Positions 1 to 11,867 of a DNA stretch of 64,000 nucleotides are shown here, in pieces. Both the position numbers and the translations under genes were made by a program. The notes under the pieces were generated by a model that was not told the DNA's origin, did not search any database, and saw nothing but the letters and a program-made list of their open reading frames with translations. This stretch comes from Petaurus breviceps papuanus (taxonomy: Eukaryota; Chordata; Mammalia; Diprotodontia; Petauridae). The stretch covers positions 79,514,289-79,578,288 of the forward strand of contig JAMXIF010000003.1 of assembly GCA_028583685.1 (NCBI GenBank), in the 5' to 3' direction. Numbering within the stretch: position 1 is the first letter of the stretch; the number at the start of each line of letters is the position of its first letter.

Positions 1-48
1 CTTTCTTCCTTTCTTTCTTTCTTCCTTTCTTCCTTTTTCTTTCTTTTT
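1..48. repeat. (CTTT)n pyrimidine microsatellite, cut by window start
   Basis: A run of ctttc/cttcc units opens the window and must continue to the left. It is a simple repeat with no coding meaning. Confidence 0.9.
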
Positions 49-1050
49 CCACAAAACCTTAAACCAAGTTCACCCCAAAGCTCATAGGTTAGACCACAAT
101 AGACCCCTGCCCAAGCTCCATTTAGTGGCTGTATTTTGGCTCCTCCTGGTTTGGAGTGAATGTCTGGAATGTAGTAATAAATTAAATAGATAATAGTAGA
201 TAAAATAATGTAATAAATTGAAGATAAAAAACTTAATGAATGCTTATTGATTGATTGTCTGGGGAAAAAGAGAAAATTCCGACATGTTTATTGATCATTA
301 AAAAGTACTTGATTTGAAAGAACAAAATGTTGCCTTAAAAAGAATTTCTTGCCAAAAAATCTACACATTAAATCATTCAAATATTCCTTATGACCTTGTT
401 CAGTACACTAATAATAAATATTGGGTGATTTGTAAAATAGGTAAATTTACCACAGTCATTCACTGTTTTGATACTGGAAATTCAACATAGAATCCTAGTT
501 GAAAGTTGCATGGTAGCTGTGATAAGACTAATGCATGACATGCATGGTGCAGGTTGAATCAGGTCCTGACCTGGAATATTGCAAAATTTCCTGAAAGAGA
601 CATCTAGTCCCTTAGAAGAAGAAAGATCAAATAGATAAAGTTGATCTATTGAGTAGATTATGACAAAACTCAGATGGACAATTTATAAAGTTGGTCAATA
701 AATTTGTATATATGCACATATATTAATATGTGAATGTATACATATGTTTATATGTATATGTTTACATATGCAAGTGTATACGCACAAATATACACATATA
801 ATATACATAGGTGTGCATATGTTAAATGAACATGCATTATATGTATATATGGCATACAGTAAAAATAAATTATGAGGTAGATCTAGAATTAAAATTAAAC
901 AAAAGGAGAATGAACTTGAATGCCTTAAGGAGTTTTCAAAACTTCTTCAAAATTCTACTAATAAAGGCCCATCTTTTAATACTAATATTCTTACATTGTT
1001 GTTGTACAGCTCTGAAATGTGTGAAGAAATGAAAATGAATTTCACATTAG
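49..1050. other. Unassigned AT-rich intergenic stretch
   Basis: I recognise no gene here. A piece near 235-260 (tgcttattgattgattg) resembles the 3' tail of a MIR or L2 element. From about 700 to 835 the sequence is an alternating 'tatatgcacata' low-complexity tract. The short open frame near 826-1032 is AT-driven and shows no domain. Confidence 0.5.
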
Positions 1051-1321
1051 CCTATTGTAATGGCAAGCAAAATTGTACTTAGCTCCTTGTTTCAGTTATT
1101 CAAGTGTTTTTGAGCCTTTCCTGTGATTATATCAAGTCTTTGTTAGAAACAGAACCTGTGAAACCCAGTGGGAGGAACTTGCCAATGACCAGAACAGGAA
1201 AGATATAAGAGGAAGGATGGAACAGGAAAGAGGAGAATGAATAAAAGCTCGAGCACAAGCTGGGACTGAGCAGAACCACAAGGGAGAACACTTGTGGTAT
1301 CAACACTCTGTCCATCTGTTC

Positions 1322-1562
1322 TGTGTTGATTTGTGTTTCTGTTACTTTGTCAGACAGAACCATTCTGTTTGTTGATTTGTGTACTTTGTCAGACAGAAGT
1401 ATTCTGTCTGTTGACTTGTGATTGTATACTTAGAAGCATGCTGTGATTGTGTTACTTTGTCAGATAGGATTCTGTTGATTGTGTTACTTTGTCAGAGAGA
1501 AGTCTTCTATTTCTTGAATTGTGTTACTTTGTCATAGAAAAGCACCCTGTCTGTTGATTTCA
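1322..1562 (+). repeat. Tandem array inside LTR copy 1, about 40-bp unit
   Basis: The unit 'tgtgttactttgtcagaca' followed by a variable 'attctgtctgttgat' is seen about five to six times with drift. Family-A copy 2 has roughly a single version at the equivalent place, so the array looks like an expansion specific to this copy or its sub-lineage. Confidence 0.75.
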
Positions 1563-2105
1563 CAAGTAGAAAGTCAATTGAGATGATAGTGCAACAATGT
1601 GTGTGTGAATATTGTTGTTCCTCTGCTAAGCATGATGTGTGTAGCTGGGACAAGCCTACCTGTGAATCCAGGTGACAGTTGGGGTGAATTCAGGAAAGAG
1701 CTGGGGGCATGGAAGAGGAACCATGAAGTTTGAAAGTCAGTGTCCAGTCAAGATGAAAGGATCTTTACTTGGGTACTTAGTGCTGACTTAAGAGATTAAG
1801 GCAATGAGATCTAGGGGTGGGAGACCTTTGTACTTTGTAGTCCTTAAGGATGATTGCTTCTTAAGGATGATTGCCTTAAGGATGATTAGAAGCCAGTATC
1901 CAATCAAGATGAAAGAAGACTTTAGATGGGTACTTTATATTGATCACTCAGATTGTGACTTACCAGACTATATCTTTTGTTTAAGAATATGTGGTCACTT
2001 TAGTAACAAGTTGTTATGTTATATTGCTGTGAATGTTGTACCTTGGTTTCTGTGAATGTTTTGCTTTAATTTATTGTTGAATAAATAGGGAGTTCATTAT
2101 ACTAT

Positions 2106-2712
2106 TGTTGAGGCAACACATCAGGTGCTGCCAAAATGAATTCGACTCAAGTATTTTCTCAGCCAAAGTAAAGCAAAGTTTATTAAAGACTCGCCTTATT
2201 AGGCAGGCTCTTAAGGAGCCTAAGTATATGTAAAGCTTGTATTGACAATCAGGCTAAAATAATCTAACACAGAATGAGTCTGCACTAGATTAAATTCTTA
2301 GCCCCTTCATGGAGGCAAGATACATCTTATATACAGAAAGATTGTGGGAGGGATCTAGGGGTGATCTAAACAAGAGGTTTGGGGAGGGTCTAGAAGAGGA
2401 GTCTAAGGAGAATCTTGAGGGGACTGAGGTCAGACTCCAGTAATGAGATTAAGGGTGGGAAATAGCTGAAGGCTACCAGGAGATGACAGACAATGGAGGG
2501 CTAGCTTAGTTTAAGGGTAACAAATTTGGGTATAGATATTTTGATAGGATTAAGGGTGAGATGTAACTGGACAATGGAGGGCTAGGCTAGGTTGAGAGTA
2601 ACAAAGATTTGGGCCTAGCTATAACAAAAGACTTATGGCCTCAGGCAAATGCCTCATTAAGTGGGAAGATTCAATCAGACTTCAATGAGTTTCCCAGAGC
2701 CTGTACCCGTCA
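2106..2712 (-). mobile_element. Solo LTR (family B, minus) nested in LTR copy 1
   Basis: On the plus strand this reads tgttgaggcaac ... cctgtacccgtca, with TG...CA ends. It is flanked by ctat on both sides (2102-2105 and 2713-2716), a 4-bp target duplication inside the older LTR. On the minus strand a TATA-like box (complement of cttatatacag, near 2330) and an AATAAA signal (complement of tttatt near 2178) are in LTR order, which supports the orientation. A related copy lies at 3126-3564. It is about 607 bp, a solo LTR and non-coding. Confidence 0.8.
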
Positions 2713-2874
2713 CTATGTGATCAGTACCTTAAAGTTATTCATAGCAACAGTACTCAGGAGTTCTGCCTTTGCTTGGTTTTACACCTATAGAAAATTGTGT
2801 GGTAGCTGTGATGAGACTGGAACATGAAACAAATGAGGAACTTCAAAGAACAGCAGTAAAGAATCATATCTCAG

Positions 2875-3040
2875 GGGTGGCTAGGTGGTGCAGTGAATAG
2901 AGGACTGGCCCTGGAGTCAGGAGGATATTGATTTCAAATCTGACCTCAGATACTTAAAACTTACTAGCCTTATGACCTTGGGCAAATCACTTAATCCCAA
3001 CTACTCTGCCTTTCCCCCTCCAAAAAGCAAAAAAAAAAAA
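2875..3040 (+). mobile_element. tRNA-derived marsupial SINE with A-tail
   Basis: The tRNA-like head 'ggtggctaggtggtgcagtg' contains an A-box-like motif, and 'gatttcaaatctgacc' resembles the B box. The body ends in an A-run. A 15-bp target duplication agaatcatatctcag lies at 2860-2874 and 3041-3055, exact on both sides. The perfect duplication suggests a fairly recent insertion. It is of the WSINE1-like type common in marsupial genomes; the subfamily name is from memory. Confidence 0.9.
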
Positions 3041-3125
3041 AGAATCATATCTCAGAAATTCATGAATGAGAAAGAGTATGGGCTGGTCATATTGAAGAGA
3101 GGTTACCTACTAAGAGGGTTAGGAT

Positions 3126-3564
3126 TGCTCTGGAGACCAACACGCCTGGGTCCTACAGAATGAATTTTACTCAAGTCTTCTCAGCCAAAAAAAAGTAAAA
3201 TTTATTAAAAATTTGCTTACTTTAGACGCAGAGTAAGTCTCTGCTAGGTCATTCTATGGTACACTCGCTATTCTATGGCATTCTATGGCATTCTCACACC
3301 ACATGGTGTGAGGGGGGGGTCTTATATACAGAAGGTTGTGGGAGGAATCTAGGGGTGGTGTAGAGGAGGAGTTTGGGGAGGGTCTTCAGGAGGAGTTAAT
3401 GAGGTCAATGAGTGATTAAGGGTGGGAGGTAGATGAACAATGGAGGGCTAGTCTAGTAACTAGGCTAGTAGTTAGCGGTTAGTAACTAGGCTAGAGGTTT
3501 GGACCTCATCAAATGAGACTATTTAATTAAGAGTCCAAGGGAGTTTCCCAGAGCCTGTACCTCA
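3126..3564 (-). mobile_element. LTR family B, second copy (minus)
   Basis: This is homologous to 2106-2712. Shared landmarks in the same order are 'ctcaagtcttctcagcc', a reverse AATAAA (tttatt), 'cttatatacagaa', 'gtgggaggaatctaggggtg', 'acaatggagggctag' and 'cccagagcctgtacc'. It is shorter than the nested copy. I could not find a clear target duplication, so the ends are approximate. Confidence 0.75.
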
Positions 3565-3584
3565 AAGACTGAAGAAGAGCTCAA

Positions 3585-3730
3585 GGGGTGGCCAGGTGGC
3601 ACAGTGAGTAAGAGCACTGGCAGGAGACCTGGGATCCATTTAGGCCTCAGATACTCAGCACCCACACAAAAATAACTGGCCATGTAACCTTGAGCAAGTT
3701 ACTTAACCCTGATTGATTAAAAAAAAAAAG
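3585..3730 (+). mobile_element. tRNA-derived SINE, second subfamily
   Basis: The head 'ggggtggccaggtggcacag' fits the same tRNA-SINE family, but the body has 'aataactggccatgtaacc' and 'gagcaagttacttaaccc' before an A-tail. The minus-strand element at 54009-54158 shares these variants, so the two form a subfamily distinct from the commoner SINE in this window. Confidence 0.8.
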
Positions 3731-6680
3731 ATACATAGATGAAGGGAATATCAAAATTGATGAGATCAGAGATTCACTTGAATATTTGAATAGGAGTCTC
3801 TCTTGCTCTGCTTTTAGCAATGTGAGAGGTCTATCAAATCTTCATATACTAGGTTTTGCTCATCATTATGTCTTCATGAATCCAATCTGAATTTATAATT
3901 GCTTTCCTGAATTCATCATCCGTTTCTTCCTTCTGGTTGGGTAGTTAGCATATCCTCACTAGGCTACTGCTTTTTTTTCTTCTTTCTTTGATCCTTGCCC
4001 AAATCCCCTCCATCATGCTCCCACAGTTTGGTTCATTGATTTCCTTGGGACTAAACTTTTTTAAACACCCAATGCTATCCTACCACTATTTTTTATCTGT
4101 TGATTTTTAAAAAAATAACTATATTTCAGTTATGAGTCTCATCCCACTAAGTGATAGACACAAATGAGGTCACTAGTTCATCTTCTTAAATATTCATACT
4201 ATGCACATTTGTGATTAGATATGTGAAACCATAGGCCTTGTGACTGTCATTATTTTTGGAAATGGTTTCATCAGGTTTACAGTATTTCTTTGTCAGACTA
4301 TCACATTCTTTTGTATTCAACTTGACAGATTAACAGAAAGTTTTTTTTCCTTTTCCCTCAATATTCACTATAAGTCCATCCTTAAAAGATTTTGAAGTTT
4401 TCAGGCTAAGATATTTTTGCCAGTTCTCATTAAATACATTCCAACACTGGCAAGGAATCCATTATCTCTATATATTAGTCTATGGTTTAGAAAGCCAAAC
4501 ACTGTTTTCAGATACAACCTTCTTAACATATTCATTTCCCAGATCCACATTTTTCTTGTATCAAAAGCAGTGATGAAAATGCCACCTGTGTCCGGGTCAT
4601 CAGCATCATGATTAAGATTTTATTACCTCTAGAAATAGCTTCTAGTTTCTTTTTGTTGAGACTACATAGTCTTCTTGTAAAGCTCCGAAACAGTGTAATG
4701 ATAATCAATATGATCAAATTTGTCATACTGTCAGACACTTTTGTGCAAATCTTCAAACTTATTCCCCACATACCCTCACACTATATGATAGCATGAGAAG
4801 AGATTCTGCATTGTATCTCCCCTTTCTCCTTTGCCAACCATGATGTCTTGAGAACATTGTAAGCATTTGATGAATTTTTGTTATTGTTAAAATATTGAAT
4901 GTATAAATAGTGCATAAATGGTCTCTTTCAGAAAGAATGTCAATAAACCCATGCAAAAATATGAAGGACAATGATGTATTGAATGATTTTCATTTAGCAG
5001 GACCATTGGTGTTCATTAGAGAAAATGGCCTGGGTCCAGGGAAGTTTTCTGCATTAGCAAGCTTCCAAATAGGACCACTCAAAGTTCTGGGCTCTTTTCC
5101 AAAACTTTGCCATGTTGCATATTCAGTCAGTCACACACAGAACGTCTGCTTGCTCCTGGATCTGTATTATAAACACATTTTGCAATATGTTCTCTTCTTG
5201 TTCCAAATCCAATATGTCTGAAGATTGCCACAGGAGGAAAATATTTTAAATTCAGGTAAGAAACACCTGAAAAAACTAAGCAAAGAGAAGTGCTAGTTCA
5301 GCATAACAAAACCAAATGAAAATTTCTGCATGACTATAATTACTTCAATAAATCAAAACCAAACAAATACTTGAAAGACAAACAGGATTTATTTGTTAAC
5401 AAAGGGCCCATTGTATCCACTGATTTACTCCTGTCATTCTGGATAACTAGCAGTGAAACAGTTAACATTGAGAAATAAGGTTCTAAAACACAGTTGAGAC
5501 TGAAAGATTTCTAAAATGTATTTTAATTATCTTTGCTTGTAAATTGAGAAAGGGAAATCTTTGTGTAAGCCAAGATAATTATTTTATCTCAATTTCAAAC
5601 ATAGTATTTTTGTTATTAAACAACTACAAAGTACTAAATTGTGTTTAATGATGTAGTGGTCATGAAACTACACAGGAAAACCTGTTGATTGTGCCCTGTT
5701 TGATGGTTTTTGTGAAGCAGGATTTATTAAGAACAGTTAAGTCACAAAGTATGAAAATGTTATTGGAAATGTCTAGTCATTTAAATTGCGAAGTTGAACA
5801 ATATAAAATTTGCTCTAATGACCTTGATATTACTTGTATGCTTGAGTTCACACTTTCAATTGATGGTGAAGGAAAATTAAGTTCACCTTTTCTTATGCCA
5901 ATTTAATTGGCATAACCTTTTCCTACTTTAAAGCAATTGCTTCTGTCTATGTGTTAGGGGAGATTGTGCTCTCTGTCATTGTTAAGGTATCTGAAATTTT
6001 TCTCAGGACTTTTAGGAAACTAAAAATTTGGAGGGGAATGTTACAGATTTGAAGGAAAGGAAACTCCTCTCTTGGTAATTTTTCAAACACCATTAGAGCT
6101 GATTCAATGGTCCAATCCATCTCTCCAAAGTGATGAAGCTTATAACCTATCTTTCCCTGACCATTCAGTACAACTCTCATCTATGTCCTCCCCTCCCATA
6201 AATTTGCTGCATGGAGTCCACCTGTACTGGAGGCCTTCCTTGGATTCTTTTCACATCATGTGTATGCCAGTGATGCAGAAGGGCTACTGATCACTCATTC
6301 CTTGTCCTAACTACAAGGATGAACTATCTTCCCCCCCCAAACCCCAGAGGTTACTTATTTTTAATAGGTGGCAGCTTGTTCAAGCTATTTTTAGCTTTTC
6401 TGTTGCCTTTTGGATGATGCTTAACTTCATTTCCTCCAGGATTCAACTTAATGAGCTGGCAAAATATAATACAGGCATGTGTTTTTCTTTCTAAGGAGTA
6501 AATGTCATCTATGTTAGGATGACATCTCTTCTTTCCCCCTGACATCATTGTATAGTTTCCATCAACAGTTGGTTTCTTTACTCTCTTCTTTCTCTCCCAC
6601 TCTCCTCTAAATCTCTTTTGCCTACCTAAAACAATCAATCAACCATAATATGTCAAATGTCTATTATGTGCCAGGAATTA
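3731..6680. other. Unassigned 2.9 kb stretch
   Basis: No repeat that I recognise covers this interval. Short open frames are scattered on both strands (for example minus 4532-4771, plus 4910-5221, plus 5685-5906 and minus 6351-6638) but none shows a family motif. A perfect inverted repeat with 10-bp arms lies at 5893-5915. Parts could be an old degraded retrocopy or a decayed LINE. I cannot decide which. Confidence 0.4.
5893..5915. repeat. Perfect 10-bp inverted repeat, 3-nt spacer
   Basis: The arms ttatgccaat (5893-5902) and attggcataa (5906-5915) are exact reverse complements around tta. No function can be assigned. Confidence 0.6.
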
Positions 6681-6684
6681 TGAT

Positions 6685-6930
6685 TGGTGGTATAATAATG
6701 ATAACAATAATATTTATATAGAACTTTAAGGTTTGTAGAATACTTTACATATATTATGTAAATAAATTTTATCCTCCCAACATCTCTGTGAGGTAGGTAC
6801 TCTTACTGTTTCCATTTTACAAGTGAGGAAACTAAGGATTATTGAAGTTATATGATTTGCCCAAGGTCACACAGCTAATAAATAAAGTAGCATTTAAACT
6901 CAAATATTCTTAAATCCTCTGTGACCCCAG
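6685..6930 (+). mobile_element. CORE/MIR-type SINE
   Basis: The order 'aataatatttatatagaac', 'gtgaggtaggtactc', 'ccattttacaagtgaggaaa', 'gcccaaggtcacacagcta' matches the conserved CORE-SINE body. It is diverged and has no clean flanking repeats, so it is old. Confidence 0.8.
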
Positions 6931-6979
6931 GTTAAATATGGATTCAAAAATAAGGATGAAATGATCCCTGCCTTTAGAA

Positions 6980-7160
6980 TTATAAGATAATACATTTAGA
7001 GCCAGACCAGACTTTAGTGGTCCATTAAGTCCAACCCCCCCATTGTATAGATAAAGAAAATAAGGCATTAAGTAGTTAAGGGATTTGGCAAGGGTTACAT
7101 AGCTGAGGTAGAATTTTAACCCATGCTTTTCAGACTCAAGCCCTACTCCTTCTCCAATGT
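6980..7160 (+). mobile_element. MIR-related SINE, 'tttagagctgg' type
   Basis: 'Catttagagccagac', 'ccattaagtccaaccccc', 'agataaagaaaataaggc' and a degraded 'acccatgcttttcagactc' follow the order of the old mammalian SINE that begins tttagagctggaaggacc. Related pieces lie at 37550, 45530, 53585 and 63900. Confidence 0.65.
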
Positions 7161-8300
7161 GAAGAGATTATATTTATTTGTGAGAGACAATATATACATA
7201 TATACATATGCAAAATGTAGACAAAAAAAACTAATTTATTGGAGTGAATATTCACCATCAGCTGGGGAAGAAGGAGGATCAGGAAAAGTCTGATGTAATA
7301 GGTTGTATCTTCTTTGTGCTTTGAAGGGATTTTAAGTCACATCAGAAAGATGGAATGTAAGCTACCTATTGCCTAACCTATGCCTGAGTATATAGTAGAA
7401 AATGTAATTTTAGCAACTGCACCTAAAATTCTAGCCCTTAATTGCAGAAGGAAAATCCCAACCCCAAACAATATTTATGATGTGATTCAACTCTTTTGTT
7501 TGAAAAAGAAAATGCTGGGTTGTCCCTCTTCCCCATGTAAAACCTTTTAATTTAAATACACACAAAAGAAAGCATGTTCTTGTCATCATGATGGATTTGG
7601 GTTTTGGGCTAGGCAAATGGGTAATGAGGTATAATGTTAGGTATTGATACTGATTGGACAAATCTGGCATAGGAGAGAGATACACTTTCTAATGGAAACT
7701 GCCTAATGAATGTAATAATTAATGAACAGAAGAGATTCAAATGAATCTTGAAAACATTAATCATTGAAGAGCTTTTAGTGCTTCCTTTCAGAATGTTTTC
7801 TCAAACCTCCAGTCATTTATTTCTTCTGTTTCATCTCTGCTTTCTCTGGTATCATCTTCTGGCTCTGAGCCATCTAAGAAAGTGAGAAGTTTTCTTTTAT
7901 TAAGAGATTTCATCTAACAGAACTTAACATCTTGGGAATTCATGAACTGTCACAAATTTCTTAGAATAAGCTCCCCTTGAACACACTACAGAATTCAATG
8001 ACTTCTGATTCTGCTGCTCCTGTTGCTAGTGCTAGGCCCCTCGCTCAATACATTTCTGCACTGAGTATTGGTTTGAATAAACAAAGCTAAGATTTTCAAC
8101 TAACACTCTCTAATGGAAGCCCAGGTATAAGTTTAGGAAAGATAACACAGTATGCTGTGAAAAGACCATTTTCAGCACAAGTACAATCCAGTTATTTGCT
8201 CATTGTTGATGATTGAGAGGTAGCCACAGATCCATGAGGATATGAGAGAGTTTCATCATCTAGAAGAAAGAGATCCTTCAGCTTTACCTTAATGTACTCT
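7161..8300. other. Unassigned unique sequence
   Basis: I see no gene, repeat family or RNA. The open frame on the minus strand near 7431-7685 has no recognisable domain. Confidence 0.5.
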
Positions 8301-8307
8301 TTCTAGG

Positions 8308-8660
8308 TAATAAATTAATAAATATGTATTGAATGCCTCCTGATGCTGGGCTGAGCACTGGTGACACAAAGACAAAAACTAAAATAGTCCCTGAACTTGT
8401 GGAACTTAGGTTACTTTTGGGGAGATGTGTAAATTATGTAAGTATAATTAATTATATACCTAATGTATACAAAATTTTGGGGAAAGGGCACTAGCAGTTT
8501 GGATGATCAAGGAAGGCGGTGCTTGAGCTAAATCCCAGAGCAAACTAAGAATTCTAAGACATGGAGATGAAGACAAAGAACATCCTAGGTATGGAACCAG
8601 TAAGTACCAAGATGTGGAGACAGAAGATGTAGGGTTGTGTGTGAGGAACAACAATATTTA
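8308..8660 (-). mobile_element. L2 LINE 3' fragment (minus)
   Basis: The plus strand reads 'aataaatatgtattgaatgc', 'tgctgggctgagcactgg', then 'gatcaaggaaggcggtgctt' and 'atgtggagacagaag'. This is the reverse of the L2 3' end and the C-terminal part of its ORF2. Two further L2 copies in the window (9575-9925 and 33540-33860) share the order. Confidence 0.7.
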
Positions 8661-8934
8661 AGGATACTGTAATAAACTCCAGAAATCCTCAAATGAAGAT
8701 TGTGGGAAAGAGATGAGAATATTAAAGTGACGAGGAGATGTAAATGATTTTGCAGTCTAAAAATTATCTCTGGATAATCATTGGAGATGGCTACATACTT
8801 AGCTAATTGTGAAAACTTGAAGAATTAATAATTTGACAAGGATAGCAATACAGCCAACAATGTATAGGTACCTGATATCCTACTCTGTTGTTAAGTTTCA
8901 GTATTATATTTTGTGATTTATTTTTAGTGCAACC

Positions 8935-9065
8935 ATATATTTTCAATGTTTTAATATAAATATATTACATAAATATAATATAAATATTAAATATAATATT
9001 TAAAATATTAACTATAAATATTAAAAATATTATAAATATATCATATAAATAATATAATATTTTAA
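8935..9065. repeat. AT-only low-complexity tract
   Basis: Nearly pure A/T with irregular 'aaatataatatt' units. It could form cruciforms but shows no gene. Confidence 0.85.
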
Positions 9066-9199
9066 GCACTGATATTAGTATTTTATCAAAATTGTGTTAT
9101 TGCTGTGGGATTTTTAAAAGGTTTGCTAAGTCTCTCAGGGAGGTTTATATTCTGTGGCACTCCACATTGTCAGTTTTAAGATTTTGAGATAGAAGGGAC

Positions 9200-9310
9200 C
9201 ATGAAGAAGAACGTGAAATAAAGCTGAGAAGGTAGTCTGGAGTCAGCTTGTAGATGGCCTTAGAAAGCTGGCTAAGGAGATATATTTTCATAGGGAAGAC
9301 ACTGACAGTT
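9200..9310 (-). mobile_element. Possible further L2 piece (minus)
   Basis: 'Agctgagaaggtagtctgg' and 'gatggccttagaaagctgg' resemble the antisense L2 text that usually follows the piece at 8308-8660. Highly decayed. Confidence 0.35.
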
Positions 9311-9384
9311 TTCTAAATTTTTTGTTTTGTTTGTTTGTTAGCATCACAGTGTTATGGTTAAAATTGTCCCTCCTTGTATAGTGA

Positions 9385-9560
9385 TAGAGTGTCACATCTG
9401 AAATCTGACTTACTGATAATGAGTTTGAATCCTATCTCTATCACTTACTGTCTGTATGACATTGACCATATCACTTGGCCTCTCCAGTCTTAGTTTTTTC
9501 ATCTGTAAAAGAAGAGGGTTTAACTAGAAGACCTCTAAGGTCCTTAAAGCTAGGACTTGC
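9385..9560 (+). mobile_element. MIR-type SINE
   Basis: 'Gagtttgaatcctatctct', 'tcacttactgtctgtatgac', 'ttcatctgtaaaagaagagg' and 'gacctctaaggtccttaaa' follow the MIR body. Old and diverged. Confidence 0.75.
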
Positions 9561-9574
9561 CTATGTTAGTCAGT

Positions 9575-9925
9575 TTATTGATTTGTTAGTCAATCAATAA
9601 ATATTTATTAGGCACCTAATATGTTCCAGGCTCAGTGTTAAGCACTGGGAAATACAAAGAAAGGTAAAACAAAGCAAAATATAAACAAACAAAATAATTT
9701 CTGTTCTCAAGAGGCTTATAGTCTGAGGAGATAACATGTAAACAACTATGCATAAACATGCTGTATATAGGATAAATTGGAAATAAAACACAAGGAAGGC
9801 ACTATAATTAAGGGAGAATCAGAAAAAGTTTCCTGTAAGAGGTGGGATTTTCACTGGGACTTGAAGGAAGCCAGAGAAGCCAGGACGTGGAACTGAGGAA
9901 GGAAAGCATTCCAGGAATGGGGGAC
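9575..9925 (-). mobile_element. L2 LINE 3' fragment (minus)
   Basis: The reversed L2 3' end is clear ('tcaataaatatttattaggc', 'gttaagcactgggaaatac'), followed by 'gggacttgaaggaagcca' and 'gcattccaggaatggggg' from the antisense of the L2 ORF2 C-terminus. Confidence 0.8.
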
Positions 9926-10564
9926 AAAGAAAATGCCCAGAGTCACAAACCAATATGTCCCAATTCTAAGGCCAGCATTCTTTTCTCTTATACTCAGTCT
10001 CTTTACAAATGTGAAGATTTTACAAAATGTGTAAAAATATCTTTACAATATACTCATTTTAATCATAGGATTTAGTCTGAGGTCTTACTTGTTTTTCTTA
10101 CCATGAGACCTTCTTACTAACCCTGATAGTTATGGCCAAGTTTAGTTTACATCCATAGGGTTCTGTGCTTTGGGACAATTACCTAAATTTTCTCATATTC
10201 AAACTCATTAGCCAAGAGAAGTGTTTTTCTTGCTCCCCTCTTTTCTTCGGGGCTTGCAAAATTTGCCCTTATTCCCTCAGGATTGTTTGTCTCATTGTCT
10301 AGGCAAATATAGACATGGTGCTTGGTGTATTTCCTTTAATTGGTTAAGTTCCTTTTGAGCAAGGACTTGGCTTGAGTTAAGTCCAGTTTCCTCGTTATGG
10401 GTCTCCTTCATCTTAACACAGCAAGTGACTAAAGAGCTCAGGATGGTCCTTGAGTAATATTTTATATAGTAGATTCTCCTGACTCACAGTATTAGAATAG
10501 GAAGAAGGAACAGATGTGTTTCTTCCCTACATGAGAAGGAAGTATAAAACAACACATTATTGTA

Positions 10565-10766
10565 CTTAAGCTCAGAGGACCTGATTTTTAATCATGGCTG
10601 TGTTACTTATTAAGTAAATCACATGACATCTCTAAGCTTCATTTTCTTCATCTATAAATGCAGGATGTACTAACTACCTCACAGGCTTTGAAAGGAAAGC
10701 CCAATGCAGGACACCATAGAAATGTGAGTTTTCTTTATTATTATTATTATTATTAATTATTATTAT
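10565..10766 (+). mobile_element. MIR-type SINE ending in a (TTA)n run
   Basis: 'Ctgatttttaatcatggctg', 'cttcattttcttcatctata' and 'actaactacctcacaggc' fit the MIR body, followed by a (tta)n microsatellite from about 10735. Confidence 0.7.
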
Positions 10767-10934
10767 ACATTTGGAGACCAATGTGTGTACAAAATAGTAT
10801 TTCTAGTGTGTGTGTTCCAACCAAGATTTAATTTTCATGATTAGGCTTATTTGTACCATTTCTCATTCTGAAATATTTAAGGCCCTTAAAATATAGAAGG
10901 AATCATCATATGGCCCATTTTAGTGTTCTAGTTC

Positions 10935-11357
10935 TAATTGATGATAATAATAGCTAACATTTATATCGTGCTTATTGTGTGTCAGGCATTGTACTAAGGT
11001 ACCTTTGTCACCTCTCTGTCTCTTTCTCTCTTTCTATATATGCATATACAATATAATGTATACATTTTTCTTATCTATATCTACTATCTATTCATGTTAT
11101 TTCTGCAAATCATGTCTATCATCTATCCATCTGAGTGAGAAGGGGGCTATGATTTCATCAGTTTAAGAAATCCTTCTTAAGAAAAACTTCTTATGCCAAA
11201 GCAGATCAGGACCTTAAAGCTTTTATAGTCTTAGGATGCCTGAAGCACTCAGATATTAAGTGATTTTCCCATGTAGCCAATATGGGTCAGAAGAAGGATT
11301 TAATCTGACTTCTTCCTGACTTTGAGTTCAAATCTATCCACTACACCATGATGCCCC
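10935..11357 (+). mobile_element. Degraded CORE-SINE in two parts
   Basis: The head 'gataataatagctaacattt' and 'gtgtcaggcattgtactaag' lie at 10935-11000. The tail, with 'cttcctgactttgagttcaa' and 'tatccactacaccatgatgc', lies at 11185-11357. The middle is a pyrimidine- and AT-rich tract, perhaps a later expansion. Confidence 0.5.
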
Positions 11358-11867
11358 TTGGTGCTTTATTCTTTTTACCAACTCTAATCTCAGTTTGTTT
11401 GTGTAGTGTTTGTCTATATTCTACACAACTGTTACTGGCTATTATAGTAAATTTCTATTTGCTGAAACAAATTAAAACACAAATAAATGGATCTTTCTTT
11501 TTTATATGTATTTGTATAAAAATAAATAAATTATTAGTTTAAAAAGCCTATAATAGGAGTTTATCTTTAAAAAGTCATTGTTCAGGCACAGGATAAGATA
11601 ATTTGGTCCATATATTCTGTACAGTAACGTACATTGATAATCAATGTCCACAGAGTTTGAAGTACACTCTGAATCACTAAGAGAAGATCCAATAATACTT
11701 AGTAGAGCTTTATAATTTTTTGCATCTTTGTTTCATTCTAGTATTTTGAATATTGATAATCTAAGAATGGTGTACATTATGTGTCAAGGCTCTTAGTCTA
11801 GTCTGGGCTCTGCCCCCTTTCCCAACCTTGGCCCTAGGGGACTGTTAGCATTATCTATCATCAAAGA

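Larger units (their letters stand above)
1056..2783 (+). mobile_element. Solo LTR, family A copy 1, split by a second LTR
   Basis: A fossil LTR begins tgtaatggcaag and ends ggttttaca, so it has the TG...CA ends of retroviral LTRs. The 5-bp sequence cctat lies immediately before (1051-1055) and after (2784-2788) it, which is an exact target-site duplication. A polyadenylation signal lies in 'gaataaatagggagttc' near 2085. The interval includes a later minus-strand LTR at 2106-2712; without it the element is about 1.12 kb. The same family recurs at 12465-13605, 17117-18333 and 31056-32160. No internal gag or pol accompanies it, so it is a solo LTR. Confidence 0.85.

Noticed and set aside
4532-4771. 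Minus-strand text with a WD40-like 'DPDTGGIFITAFDTRKMWIW' reading
   Set aside because: I tried to match it to WD40 proteins such as ERCC8, but only a few scattered residues agree. Not enough to call a pseudogene.
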